64,000 nucleotides of DNA from FEN-1297 sp021817845 (lineage in GTDB: Bacteria > Bacteroidota > Ignavibacteria > Ignavibacteriales > Ignavibacteriaceae). The first letter of the stretch is position 1. Each line of letters begins with the position of its first letter. The notes under the pieces were generated by a model. It was not told where the DNA came from and did no database searches. It saw nothing but the letters and a program-made list of their open reading frames with translations. Below, in pieces: positions 33,032-41,684 of this stretch. The translations under genes were made by a program, and so were the position numbers. The stretch spans positions 1 through 64,000 of the forward strand of contig JAKAFW010000005.1 of NCBI GenBank assembly GCA_021817845.1. The letters run 5' to 3'.

Positions 33032-33556
33032 ATGAGAACTAAAATCTTGTTTTATGTTTTTGTTTTGTTTGTATCCATTTCGTCTTTTGTTTTCGCAGAA
33101 AAACCGAAAGAATTGAAAATCGGGATGAAAGCACCGAATTTTAAGTTGGAAGATTCATACGGTAAATCTTACACTTTATCTTCTTACAAGGGTAAAATGC
33201 CAGTGATTGTTTACTTTTATCCCAAGGCAGGTACAGCTGGGTGTACAAAAGAGGCATGCGGAATCAGAGACGATTGGGGAAAATTCCAAAAAGAAAAAAT
33301 TCAGGTACTTGGAATAAGTGTTGATACTAAACCAGAAATAAAAAAATTTATTAAAGACAACAATCTAAATTTCCCATTGCTTTCCGATGCAAGCACAAAA
33401 GTATCTAAGTCTTATGGTGTTTATGGAAAAGGCGGATACGACAACAGGGTAACATTTATCGTAGATAAAAACGGAATAATCAGAAAGATTATTAATGTCA
33501 CTAATATAGAGAAACATGCAAAAGAAGTTTATGATTTTGCATCTAAGCTGAGGTAG
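33032..33556 (+). CDS. exported peroxiredoxin, BCP/PrxQ type
   Basis: 174 residues. A signal peptide (MRTKILFYVFVLFVSISSFV, cleavage after VFA) is unusual for the BCP group, which is mostly cytosolic. The thioredoxin-like core reads APNFKLEDSYGKSYTLSSYK, VIVYFYPKAGTAGCTKEACG and VLGISVDTKPEIKKF. Peroxidatic Cys71 and resolving Cys76 are five residues apart, as in PrxQ/BCP, where TPGCTKE is usual and TAGCTKE is a mild variant. It should reduce peroxides in the periplasm with an unknown thiol donor. AGGAG precedes the ATG. The gene is monocistronic by spacing and preceded by a 24-nt motif shared with the next gene. Confidence 0.9.
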   Translation: MRTKILFYVFVLFVSISSFVFAEKPKELKIGMKAPNFKLEDSYGKSYTLSSYKGKMPVIVYFYPKAGTAGCTKEACGIRDDWGKFQKEKIQVLGISVDTKPEIKKFIKDNNLNFPLLSDASTKVSKSYGVYGKGGYDNRVTFIVDKNGIIRKIINVTNIEKHAKEVYDFASKLR

Positions 33557-33618
33557 TGGGGCAATGGAGAAATGGAATTGACCAATTTTTCCGAATTTTG
33601 GGTTATTTCAAAAAGATA

Positions 33619-33642
33619 TTTTTGCGTAACTTGAGTTAATAA
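33619..33642 (+). promoter_or_regulatory. 24-nt upstream motif, copy 2 (before prc)
   Basis: TTTTTGCGTAACTTGAGTTA then ATAA; differs from copy 1 (32987-33010) at two positions. It ends 45 bp before the start codon of the tail-specific protease gene. Confidence 0.4.
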
Positions 33643-33687
33643 TATAAAAAATTCAGATACATTTTATAATCAACAATCAATAACTTA

Positions 33688-35778
33688 ATGAAGAAACCTT
33701 CGAGAAAACTTATGAAGAAGTTCCTTGCAATAGCAATAATTTTACTTGCTGCAAATATTTTTTTAGCGCGAACATTTTACTTTAAGAACGACCCTCCGAT
33801 TTCGCAGGACACTTCAAAAGTTATTGAGCCGGCTAAATATCTTTCAAGCGAAGATGAAATAATAAATACAATATTGACCAGGTATCATTATAGTAAATTT
33901 AGATTAGATGATTCCCTGTCAAATGTAATTTTCAACCGGTATTTAAAATCTATTGATTACAATAGAAGCTATTTCCTTGCTTCCGATATCGATAATTTTG
34001 ATAAGTACAGATTCCAACTTGATGATGACATAAAAGACGGCAACCTACTCCCTGCTTACAAAATTTTTAACGTATTCCGTCAGCGGGTAAATGAAAGACT
34101 TGATTACGCAGAAGGATTATTGAAGAAGGAATTTGATTTCAATAAAAAAGAATCACTGCAGTTAGATAGAGATAAAGCGCCCTGGGCAAAAGATACTACA
34201 GAGCTTAACGAACTTTGGCGCAAAAAAGTAAAGAATGATGCTTTAAATTTATTATTAACCGGTAAGAAATGGTCTGATATTCAAAGTCTTTTAACCAAAC
34301 GTTATGAAAATGTAAGGCGCAGTGTAATGCAGACACAAAGCGAAGATGTTTTTCAGCTATTTGAAAATTCCTTTACTGAATCTATTGACCCGCATACAGA
34401 TTATTTTTCACCTGCGACTTCGGAAAATTTTAAGATTGATATGAGTAGATCATTAGAAGGAATCGGTGCACAGCTTCAATCCGAGGATGATTACACAAAA
34501 ATTGCCGAGGTTATTCCGGGTGGACCAGCGTTCAAAAGTAAGTTACTTCACCGGGATGACAAGATAACGGGTGTTGCTCAAGGAAAAGACGGTGAAATGG
34601 TAGATGTAATTGGTTGGAGATTAACCGATGTGGTCGCATTAATACGCGGTCCTAAGGGAAGCATTGTCAGGCTGCAAATTATTCCTGCTAGCGAAGGGGT
34701 AAATGCGAAACCGCGCGAGATTACTTTGGTTCGTGATAAAATTACTTTAAAAGAACAATCGGCAAAAGATAAAATCCTCGATTTAAAAAATGACGGTAAA
34801 GATTATAAATTAGGTGTGATAACTATCCCTGCTTTTTACAGTGATTTTGAGGCAGAGCAGCGCGGCGACAAAAATTTCAAGAGCACGACCAGAGATGTCC
34901 AAAAATTAGTTGATGAGTTAAAGAGCGCTAATGTTAAAGGAATTATAATCGATCTTAGAAATAACGGCGGCGGTTCTTTAGAGGAAGCCATTAAACTTAC
35001 CGGATTATTCATAAAGAATGGTCCCGTAGTGCAAATTAGAAATTCAGACGGTAATATTAGAGTTGAGGATGATCCAGATTCTGCCATTGATTACAGCGGC
35101 CCGCTTGTAGTATTAGTAAACCGTTTCAGCGCCTCAGCTTCCGAAATATTCTCAGCTGCTATTCAAGATTATGGGCGTGGTTTAATAATAGGCGAACAAA
35201 CTTACGGAAAAGGGACAGTTCAAAACTTAATTGATTTAAACCGGCTAATGCCTAACGAGAACGGAAAATTAGGACAGGTAAAATTGACCATAGCGAAATT
35301 TTATAGAATTACCGGAGCAAGTACACAGCACATGGGGGTAGTACCGGATATTCAATACCCTTCAGCTTTTGATTCAAATGAATATATGGAGAGTGCCGAA
35401 CCAAGTTCGTTACCTTGGGATCAAATCAGTGCAACTAAATACAAACCATTTGGAAATTTAAAAAGTTTTATTCCTAAATTGATTGCAGAACATGATTCCA
35501 GAATAAAAAATGATCCCGAATTTGACGAATATCTGGATGAAATAAAAGAATACCATGAATCACACGACAAGAAGACATTATCCTTAAACGAGGCTGTCAG
35601 AAAAAAGGAAATGGATGACGCTGAGCAGAAAAAATTTGAAAAGGAAAATGAACTTAGGAAACGACTTGGATTGAAATTGCTTAAGAAGGGTGAAATATCA
35701 ACAGAAACTGAGCCAAAAGATGATCCGCTGCTTAACGAGACGGGTCATATTTTAATTGATTTTATTACTTTGTCTTAG
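33688..35778 (+). CDS. prc: tail-specific (C-terminal processing) protease, S41A family
   Basis: 696 residues, the long Prc/Tsp form. An N-terminal membrane anchor or signal (AIAIILLAANIFLA) is followed by the tail-binding helical region (SLSNVIFNRYLKSIDYNRSY), SIDPHTDYFSPATSENF, a PDZ domain near 260-350, and the protease core IIDLRNNGGGSLEEAIKLTG. The Ser-Lys dyad is Ser483 in NRFSASASEIFSAA and Lys508 in GEQTYGKGTVQ, 25 residues apart as in E. coli Prc. A charged C-terminal extension (~600-690) is typical. It trims or degrades periplasmic proteins, including cell-wall hydrolases, which is of interest given the wall-hydrolase locus that follows. Convergent with the unknown gene downstream. 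Confidence 0.95.
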   Translation: MKKPSRKLMKKFLAIAIILLAANIFLARTFYFKNDPPISQDTSKVIEPAKYLSSEDEIINTILTRYHYSKFRLDDSLSNVIFNRYLKSIDYNRSYFLASDIDNFDKYRFQLDDDIKDGNLLPAYKIFNVFRQRVNERLDYAEGLLKKEFDFNKKESLQLDRDKAPWAKDTTELNELWRKKVKNDALNLLLTGKKWSDIQSLLTKRYENVRRSVMQTQSEDVFQLFENSFTESIDPHTDYFSPATSENFKIDMSRSLEGIGAQLQSEDDYTKIAEVIPGGPAFKSKLLHRDDKITGVAQGKDGEMVDVIGWRLTDVVALIRGPKGSIVRLQIIPASEGVNAKPREITLVRDKITLKEQSAKDKILDLKNDGKDYKLGVITIPAFYSDFEAEQRGDKNFKSTTRDVQKLVDELKSANVKGIIIDLRNNGGGSLEEAIKLTGLFIKNGPVVQIRNSDGNIRVEDDPDSAIDYSGPLVVLVNRFSASASEIFSAAIQDYGRGLIIGEQTYGKGTVQNLIDLNRLMPNENGKLGQVKLTIAKFYRITGASTQHMGVVPDIQYPSAFDSNEYMESAEPSSLPWDQISATKYKPFGNLKSFIPKLIAEHDSRIKNDPEFDEYLDEIKEYHESHDKKTLSLNEAVRKKEMDDAEQKKFEKENELRKRLGLKLLKKGEISTETEPKDDPLLNETGHILIDFITLS

Positions 35779-35790
35779 TAAACTCAGAAT

Positions 35791-36570
35791 TTATTTTATT
35801 AAGAGATTTAACAATTTTCTCTTAGCAATGAGGAAAATTGTTTCGTCAAAAGGAACATCTATATCAACTCTACAAACAAAAGTTGCGAGGTTTGGTCTTT
35901 CATCATATTTTATTAGGAGATTATGTTTCAATAATTCAAGCGAGTTTGATAAATCCGATAATTTATGATTTTCCAGGAACGAAGTTCTAAGTGAGTGATA
36001 TGGGCTACTTTGAGTTGAGTAAATAATACTTTTATATCTGTGGACTTGAAGAATTTCATTTTTAACATCCGGAAGCATTAGAAACCCTTCGTCTTTAAAG
36101 GCCGGCGACACGCCTACTTCGATAATAGAAATATTTTCTGCGACAAAATCATAAATTACATAAGCCTCTTCAATTAAAGATTTGATTAACGGAAGCGACC
36201 ATTCTATTAAATCATAAACACAATCATTGTACTCTACTGTCTCGCCGGGAATACTTAAAATTAAATTTTCCTCCTTAAAATTTACACTACTTTTCTGCTT
36301 AGAAAGAAGTATTGAAAAATTATCTCTTTTATACAAAATATCCTGAAGTTGAGACGACAGATGAATAAGCTCCTGCAGCGATGGATACAACCTATTTTTG
36401 CTTAATTCATTCCGGTATACACTTAGTCCAGAAAGGATTTTGTAATGACTTATTTCCGGATCACTTTCTTGAAGAATAAACGAATCGAGATTTAATTGTT
36501 TCATGGATAACTCATTTTCTTTCAAAGGATCAAATAGTATACCACTTATCAGAATATTAGGAATCAACAA
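35791..36570 (-). CDS. conserved-looking protein of unknown function
   Basis: 259 residues if the TTG at 36570 is used; an ATG at 36504 (MKQLNLDSFILQESDPEISH) is the alternative and gives 237. No signal peptide, membrane segment or cofactor motif is seen; the predicted content is mixed alpha/beta with a Glu/Ser-rich first half and a basic end (LIAKRKLLNLLIK). I do not recognise it. It converges on prc with a 12-bp gap and faces away from the secreted cysteine amidase gene. Confidence 0.6.
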   Translation of the reverse strand: MLIPNILISGILFDPLKENELSMKQLNLDSFILQESDPEISHYKILSGLSVYRNELSKNRLYPSLQELIHLSSQLQDILYKRDNFSILLSKQKSSVNFKEENLILSIPGETVEYNDCVYDLIEWSLPLIKSLIEEAYVIYDFVAENISIIEVGVSPAFKDEGFLMLPDVKNEILQVHRYKSIIYSTQSSPYHSLRTSFLENHKLSDLSNSLELLKHNLLIKYDERPNLATFVCRVDIDVPFDETIFLIAKRKLLNLLIK

Positions 36571-36738
36571 AACACTGATTTTTAATTAAAAAGGGGTCAC
36601 TTTTTTGCACATACGATGTAATTTTTAATCAGTGTAAGATTATTAAACCATGGTGTTTATTTATTGATTTATTTAGTTAAGAATGGTATGTTTTATCACA
36701 AAGAAATAAATTTTACAAATAATATGTCAGCAACTTAT

Positions 36739-37578
36739 ATGAAGAGTTATAAAACAAATCTAGTTATTTTAATATTTGCTGTAATATTCTTCGGTCTTCC
36801 CAAAATAACGAAGTGTCAGAATAAGTGGCTTATTTTAAAGCCGGGAGATATATCTGCTAAATTTCAGAATTTAGATCATTTCAAGAATTATTCTAAATAT
36901 TCCAGGTCTTATAATCTTGAAGTATTAAGGGCAATAGATACAGTACAATCTCATGCAATGGATGGTGGGGGATATTTCATAGGGATAGATTCAACACCTA
37001 CTGAATCGCCAATAGGATATAACCTAAAATTATTTGGTAGTTCACTTATAAAGCCTACACGAAGTTCGAGCTACTGCAGCGGCTCAACATATTCGGTTCT
37101 AATAACCGCATTAGATTTTATACTTGGAAAGCAAGCAAGTAAACTTTCCAAGGACCGTCTTGAAGCAATGAGAATGCAGGAACCAAACGGAGGCAGAAGA
37201 AACGACTGGATTAAATATTGGGGGATTTGGAATGCTGACGGATTTGGAAGTGAATATGCTTTAGTTCAGTACTCGAATATGGGTAAGGTAGTTAAACCAG
37301 AGGATGCAATCCCCGGTGATTTTATGAACATTTCATGGAAAAGCGGAATCGGTCATTCTGTAATATTCCTTGGTTGGTATCTAGATAAAAATGGTGATAA
37401 ATGTGTGACGTACTGGTCGAGTCAAAAAGGTACAAACGGATTTGGTGATCAAATAGTATCACTTAAAAAAATAAAAAGCCTAAAAATTGTTCGATTGACC
37501 AAACCGCAAAATATATTCAAGTTTAATATTAGCAAGAAAGTAAATACTAATGTTGCAGGGGACATGCCGACATTTTGA
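36739..37578 (+). CDS. exported cysteine peptidase/amidase-like protein (NlpC/P60- or CHAP-like)
   Basis: 279 residues from the ATG at 36739, chosen because a signal peptide starts there (MKSYKTNLVILIFAVIFFGL); the frame is open further upstream to a TTG at 36664. Two motifs suggest a papain-like amidase: SSSYCSGSTYSVLITALDF with Cys113, which would be the nucleophile at the start of a helix, and GIGHSVIFLGWYLDKNGDKC with His206 on the following strand, as in NlpC/P60 and CHAP enzymes. PGDFMNISW before the His strand also matches the P-G-D-[FL] block. It probably cuts peptide bonds in peptidoglycan. First gene of the wall-degradation locus. The family is inferred from motifs only. Confidence 0.6.
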   Translation: MKSYKTNLVILIFAVIFFGLPKITKCQNKWLILKPGDISAKFQNLDHFKNYSKYSRSYNLEVLRAIDTVQSHAMDGGGYFIGIDSTPTESPIGYNLKLFGSSLIKPTRSSSYCSGSTYSVLITALDFILGKQASKLSKDRLEAMRMQEPNGGRRNDWIKYWGIWNADGFGSEYALVQYSNMGKVVKPEDAIPGDFMNISWKSGIGHSVIFLGWYLDKNGDKCVTYWSSQKGTNGFGDQIVSLKKIKSLKIVRLTKPQNIFKFNISKKVNTNVAGDMPTF

Positions 37579-37646
37579 TATTAAATAATTAATATTTTAT
37601 AAAAGGTTTAGATGCATATACCAGTTAAGGGAAGAGCTATCTTATT

Positions 37647-37753
37647 CATAGCGCGGCAAGCCGCAATGGAATATGGAATATGTATGATGGAATATGTAAA
37701 ATCATTTCAAATATCTTGACATAAAAAACAAAGATTAAAATGGAAATACTATA
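37647..37753 (+). repeat. dispersed intergenic repeat, copy E
   Basis: CATAGCGCGGCAAGCCGCAA, then TGGAATATGGAATATGTATG, AAAATCATTTCAAATATCTT and the core GACATAAAAAACAAAGATTA...GGAAATACTATA. It ends 12 bp before the ATG of the SGNH esterase gene. Confidence 0.88.
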
Positions 37754-37765
37754 AAGATATAGAAT

Positions 37766-38515
37766 GTGAATGCGACACTAATGGTGAATTTTTTCTTAAT
37801 TTTTTCATTGTTGATCAATCTTTTCCTGATTTTTTTAATTGCGAAAATAAGTTATAACAAAGGCGGAATTGCGTACATATTATACAGACTACATCTGACT
37901 TCAAAGACGCCAACAGGAATAATTACACCCGGACTTCCCACTCCTTACTATAAACAGAGGGCTAGTCATTTTGAAACTTTACCGAATGAAGAAAACGGGA
38001 TAGTTTTTATAGGTGACAGTATTATTAATGGCTGCGAGTGGAGTGAGTTGCTTCAGAATTCAGACATAAAGAATAGAGGGATTATAAGTGATTCAACTGA
38101 AGGCATTCTAAACAGGATTGAAAAAACTTTAGAGTCAAAGCCAAAAAAGATATTTATTATGATTGGGGTCAATGACTTATCGTCGGGCTCACCATTGGAT
38201 TTGATCGTCAGCAATTACGAGAAGATAGTTGATAAGATAAAAGCTAATTCGCCGTTGACTGAGATCTATATTCATAGTGTGCTCCCTACTAATAATATTT
38301 ATTATAAAGGGGACGCAACCAACGATAAGATAAGGATTTTAAATGAACGACTACAATCTATTGCAAACAAATACGGGCTAAATTATATCGATGTATTTTC
38401 CAAAGTTTTAGATAACAACGGAAGGCTAGATGAAAGATATTCAAATGACGGTGTACATTTATTAGGGAAAGGTTATTTAGTTTGGAAAATTATAATTGAA
38501 AAGTATATTAATTAG
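37766..38515 (+). CDS. membrane-anchored SGNH/GDSL-type hydrolase
   Basis: 249 residues. One N-terminal helix (8-27) anchors it, with the rest probably periplasmic. SGNH blocks: I, IVFIGDSIINGCEW with Ser85; II, NRGIISDST with the oxyanion Gly105; III, FIMIGVNDLSSGS with the oxyanion Asn near 138; V, SNDGVHLLGKGYLVW with the Asp/His pair near 229-232. The family removes acyl groups, often O-acetyl, from carbohydrates. Next to amidases, lysozyme and hexosaminidases, de-O-acetylation of peptidoglycan or muropeptides is a plausible job (inference). Repeat copy E fills its upstream leader. Confidence 0.85.
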   Translation: MNATLMVNFFLIFSLLINLFLIFLIAKISYNKGGIAYILYRLHLTSKTPTGIITPGLPTPYYKQRASHFETLPNEENGIVFIGDSIINGCEWSELLQNSDIKNRGIISDSTEGILNRIEKTLESKPKKIFIMIGVNDLSSGSPLDLIVSNYEKIVDKIKANSPLTEIYIHSVLPTNNIYYKGDATNDKIRILNERLQSIANKYGLNYIDVFSKVLDNNGRLDERYSNDGVHLLGKGYLVWKIIIEKYIN

Positions 38516-38558
38516 ATTACTACAAGGAAACACTTCAAGCAATAAAACCGGAGTATAG

Positions 38559-41500
38559 ATGAGAAAATTTTACTTTTATTTCTTTACTATTTTTTTAATA
38601 TCAATATTATTTTATAGCTGTTCTACAAGTACTTTGGAAAGGGAGGCAACAAAGACTAAGCCCCCAGTTAGCATACATAAAGAAGAAAGCAAGGTAGACA
38701 CTGTTAAAAAGAAAATAGTCTCCTTTATTGATTTTCTAAAGGGTTCTAGAGTGGAATCAATAAAAATTGATTCGGTAAAAAGAACAGTTGTAATTATTTG
38801 CGACAAAGAACTTTCTTACATTCCATTTCGAGAGGACAAGGTAGAAGACATTTATTCTGAAGTAAAGAATGATTTTGGAGAAGACTATAAAGATTATTCA
38901 TTTACTATAAAAACTCTGGGTTATCCAATAGAAGATTTGGTTCCTAATTATTTTAGGAGCGATACTACAGAATATGATACAACACGGCTGCCCCGATATT
39001 ATTACCGTCCTAATCCAGTAACTCAAGACATAAGCAAGAAATTTATTCCTTCAAATGGTCTATTTAATAGAAATATTATAGTATGGCCAAGCCATGGCTG
39101 GTATTATGCAAACAAAGAAAATAGATGGGAGTGGCAGCGCCCAAGAATTTTTCAGACGGTAGAAGATTTGCTCCCCTTATCTTTCACAGTACCATATTTA
39201 TTACCCATGCTAGAGAATGCAGGAGCAGTAGTTTTTGATCCAAGAGAAAGAGACAGGCAGATAAATTCAGTAGTAATAGACAATGACACTCGCAATGATG
39301 TGAAAAAGAGATATTATATCGAGACAAGCAAAGGTAAAAAACATAGATGGGTAAAAGGTAAGGGCGCTGGTTTTGCGATCGGAAAACCACCATACCCTTC
39401 TGATTATAATCCTTTTCAAAAAGGCACGTATAAGAAAACACTTTCAGATAAAGTTGAATCTGCCTCAGTAAGTTGGATTCCAAATATTCCGGAAGAAGGT
39501 CACTATGCTGTTTATATCTCATACCATGAATCGGCAGAAAATGTTTCAGATGCAAGATATACTGTTTATCATAGCGGTGTAAAAACAGAATTCAGAGTAA
39601 ATCAGCAGATAGGCGGAAGCACCTGGATTTATCTTGGTGAATTCAAATTTGAAAAAGGTTATCATCCTAAGAAAGACAAGGTAGTATTAACAAATAAAAG
39701 TAATGAAGCGGGCAAAGACTTAACATGCGACGCAGTGCGGTTTGGCGGCGGTATGGGGATTATAGAGAGAGGAGGCGAAGCAAGCGGTCGTCCAAAGATA
39801 TTTGAAGGAGCGCGTTATTATTTACAATATGCGGGTATGCCGGATTCTTTAGTATATAATTTAAATAAGAACAAGAATGACTACAATGATGATTACCAGA
39901 GTCGTCCTGAATACGTGAATTACCTATACGGAAAACCGTTTGGGCCAAATTCAGATCGAGATATCAAGGGGCTCGGTATTCCGATTGATCTTTCATTAGC
40001 TTTTCATACTGATGCAGGAATTACGCACAATGATACTACGATTGGGACACTTTCAATCTACAGTATTTCCGATGCAAAGCACAGAAGATTTTTCCCAGAC
40101 GGAATATCCAGGTTAGCCAATCGTGACTTAGCGGATATTATGCAGACACAAATCGTTGATGATATACGGGCAAAATACGACCCTGCATGGACACGCCGAC
40201 ATTTAGAAAACGGAAACTATAGTGAATCTCGTAATCCAAATGTACCATCAGTATTGATAGAGTTATTATCGCATCAGAATTTCACGGACATGAAGTTTGG
40301 GCATGATCCTCAGTTTCGTTTTGATGTAGCGAGAGCAATGTATAAAGGTATGCTTCGTTTCATAGCCACAGAGAATCATTATAAATACGTTGTAGAGCCA
40401 TTACCGGTAAATCATTTTATGAGTTCAATGGATAGCCAAGGCAATGTTACTCTCAAATGGCAGCCTACAGAAGATCCACTTGAAGCGACAGCTAAACCGG
40501 ATAGATATATCGTATACACCAGAGCAAATGACGGAAGCTTTGATAATGGTGTGCTTGTTTATAATCAAAGCTATGAAATTAAGACAATAAAGCCAGGGGT
40601 TATATACAGCTACAAAGTAACGGCAGTAAATAACGGCGGAGAGAGCTTTCCGTCGGAGATACTGTCGGTCTGCAGAATGGATAGCCGTAAGAAGCCTGTA
40701 TTGATAGTCAATGGGTTCTATAGAGTAGCCGGACCGGCATACGTGCAGAGTGCAAAGTTCACGGGGTTCTTAAATGAAAAGGATCCGGGTATTGCCGACA
40801 GGTATGATTTAAGCTATACGGGAAGTGAATATGATTTTGATTCAACACATCAATGGATATCGAATGATAACCCGGGCTGGGGTGCAAGTCATGCAGACTA
40901 TGAAGCGCATGTAATTGCGGGTAATACGTTTGATTACCCATACATACATGGAGAATCAATAATGAAGAGCGGGTATCCTTTTGTTTCGGTAAGTGCACAG
41001 TCGGTAGAGGATGGTTCAGTTGATTTAGCCGGTTACAGATTTGTTGATTTAATTCTCGGAGAGCAAAGGTCGACGCATTGGGAAAGAGCGAAGGAGGACT
41101 CACTGAAGGGAGTAAGGTTTAAGGCATTCCCGGAAAAACTACAGCAGGCAATTAGGAGATATTGTAATTCGGGAGGGAATTTATTTATATCCGGCAGTTA
41201 TGTTGCCAGTGATATTTTTAACCAAGGGACAGCCGACAGTACAGATATAAATTTTGCTGAAAAGACATTACATTATACATTTGGTACGGGGCATGCAGCT
41301 AGGACGGGTGAGGTTTTCTCGGCAGATCAATTATTTATGAAGAAGTTTAGTGGTTTTAGTTTTAATACTAAGTTTAATAATAAGATATACGCTGTAACGG
41401 CACCGGATGAAGTTGAGCCGGTCAATGGATCTAAGACAATCTTAAGATACAGGGAGAACCAGTTCAGTGCAGGGACAGCATACAAAGGGAAATACGGCGC

Positions 41501-41591
41501 TATTGTATTCGGGTTCCCTTTTGAAACTATTGCTAATCAGAATGTCAGAAATGACCTTATGAATAAGGTACTAAAGTATTTTGGTTTGTAG
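38559..41591 (+). CDS. lipoprotein N-acetylmuramoyl-L-alanine amidase (Amidase_3) with golvesin-like insert and FN3 domain
   Basis: 1010 residues with a lipoprotein-type signal (Cys21). The Amidase_3 zinc-enzyme residues are split around an insert: IIVWPSHGWYY (His179), FQTVEDLL (Glu202) and GAVVFDPRERD before it, LAFHTDAGITHNDT (His483) and VPSVLIELLSHQNFTD (Glu568) after it. The insert (~300-400) resembles a golvesin C-terminal/xanthan-lyase domain: HYAVYISYHE...GSTWIYLGEFKFEKG...DAVRFGGG. An FN3 domain (~610-705) and an uncharacterised ~300-residue C-terminal domain follow. It should split the bond between MurNAc and the stem peptide on the outer cell surface. A sister gene lies at 44261; their 3' ends are nearly identical in DNA. 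Confidence 0.82.
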   Translation: MRKFYFYFFTIFLISILFYSCSTSTLEREATKTKPPVSIHKEESKVDTVKKKIVSFIDFLKGSRVESIKIDSVKRTVVIICDKELSYIPFREDKVEDIYSEVKNDFGEDYKDYSFTIKTLGYPIEDLVPNYFRSDTTEYDTTRLPRYYYRPNPVTQDISKKFIPSNGLFNRNIIVWPSHGWYYANKENRWEWQRPRIFQTVEDLLPLSFTVPYLLPMLENAGAVVFDPRERDRQINSVVIDNDTRNDVKKRYYIETSKGKKHRWVKGKGAGFAIGKPPYPSDYNPFQKGTYKKTLSDKVESASVSWIPNIPEEGHYAVYISYHESAENVSDARYTVYHSGVKTEFRVNQQIGGSTWIYLGEFKFEKGYHPKKDKVVLTNKSNEAGKDLTCDAVRFGGGMGIIERGGEASGRPKIFEGARYYLQYAGMPDSLVYNLNKNKNDYNDDYQSRPEYVNYLYGKPFGPNSDRDIKGLGIPIDLSLAFHTDAGITHNDTTIGTLSIYSISDAKHRRFFPDGISRLANRDLADIMQTQIVDDIRAKYDPAWTRRHLENGNYSESRNPNVPSVLIELLSHQNFTDMKFGHDPQFRFDVARAMYKGMLRFIATENHYKYVVEPLPVNHFMSSMDSQGNVTLKWQPTEDPLEATAKPDRYIVYTRANDGSFDNGVLVYNQSYEIKTIKPGVIYSYKVTAVNNGGESFPSEILSVCRMDSRKKPVLIVNGFYRVAGPAYVQSAKFTGFLNEKDPGIADRYDLSYTGSEYDFDSTHQWISNDNPGWGASHADYEAHVIAGNTFDYPYIHGESIMKSGYPFVSVSAQSVEDGSVDLAGYRFVDLILGEQRSTHWERAKEDSLKGVRFKAFPEKLQQAIRRYCNSGGNLFISGSYVASDIFNQGTADSTDINFAEKTLHYTFGTGHAARTGEVFSADQLFMKKFSGFSFNTKFNNKIYAVTAPDEVEPVNGSKTILRYRENQFSAGTAYKGKYGAIVFGFPFETIANQNVRNDLMNKVLKYFGL
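40455..41583 (+). repeat. recently homogenised 1.1-kb tract, copy 1 (3' part of the first Amidase_3 gene)
   Basis: Matches 46181-47309 at a constant offset of 5726 bp. The first ~635 bp show no difference that I could find, even at third codon positions; scattered changes appear only from ~41090 on. Upstream of 40455 the two genes diverge quickly. Confidence 0.9.
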
Positions 41592-41684
41592 AATAATACA
41601 TAGAAAGAAGGATTTAATAAATCCCCTTTTTGGATTGAATAATTATATAGGCGGGATTATTAAATATTTATAGTAAGGTTTTTT

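Noticed and set aside
40759..41103. 114-codon minus frame repeated at 46485-46829
   Set aside because: The two frames are nearly identical only because the DNA of the two Amidase_3 genes is; the coding strand is the other one.
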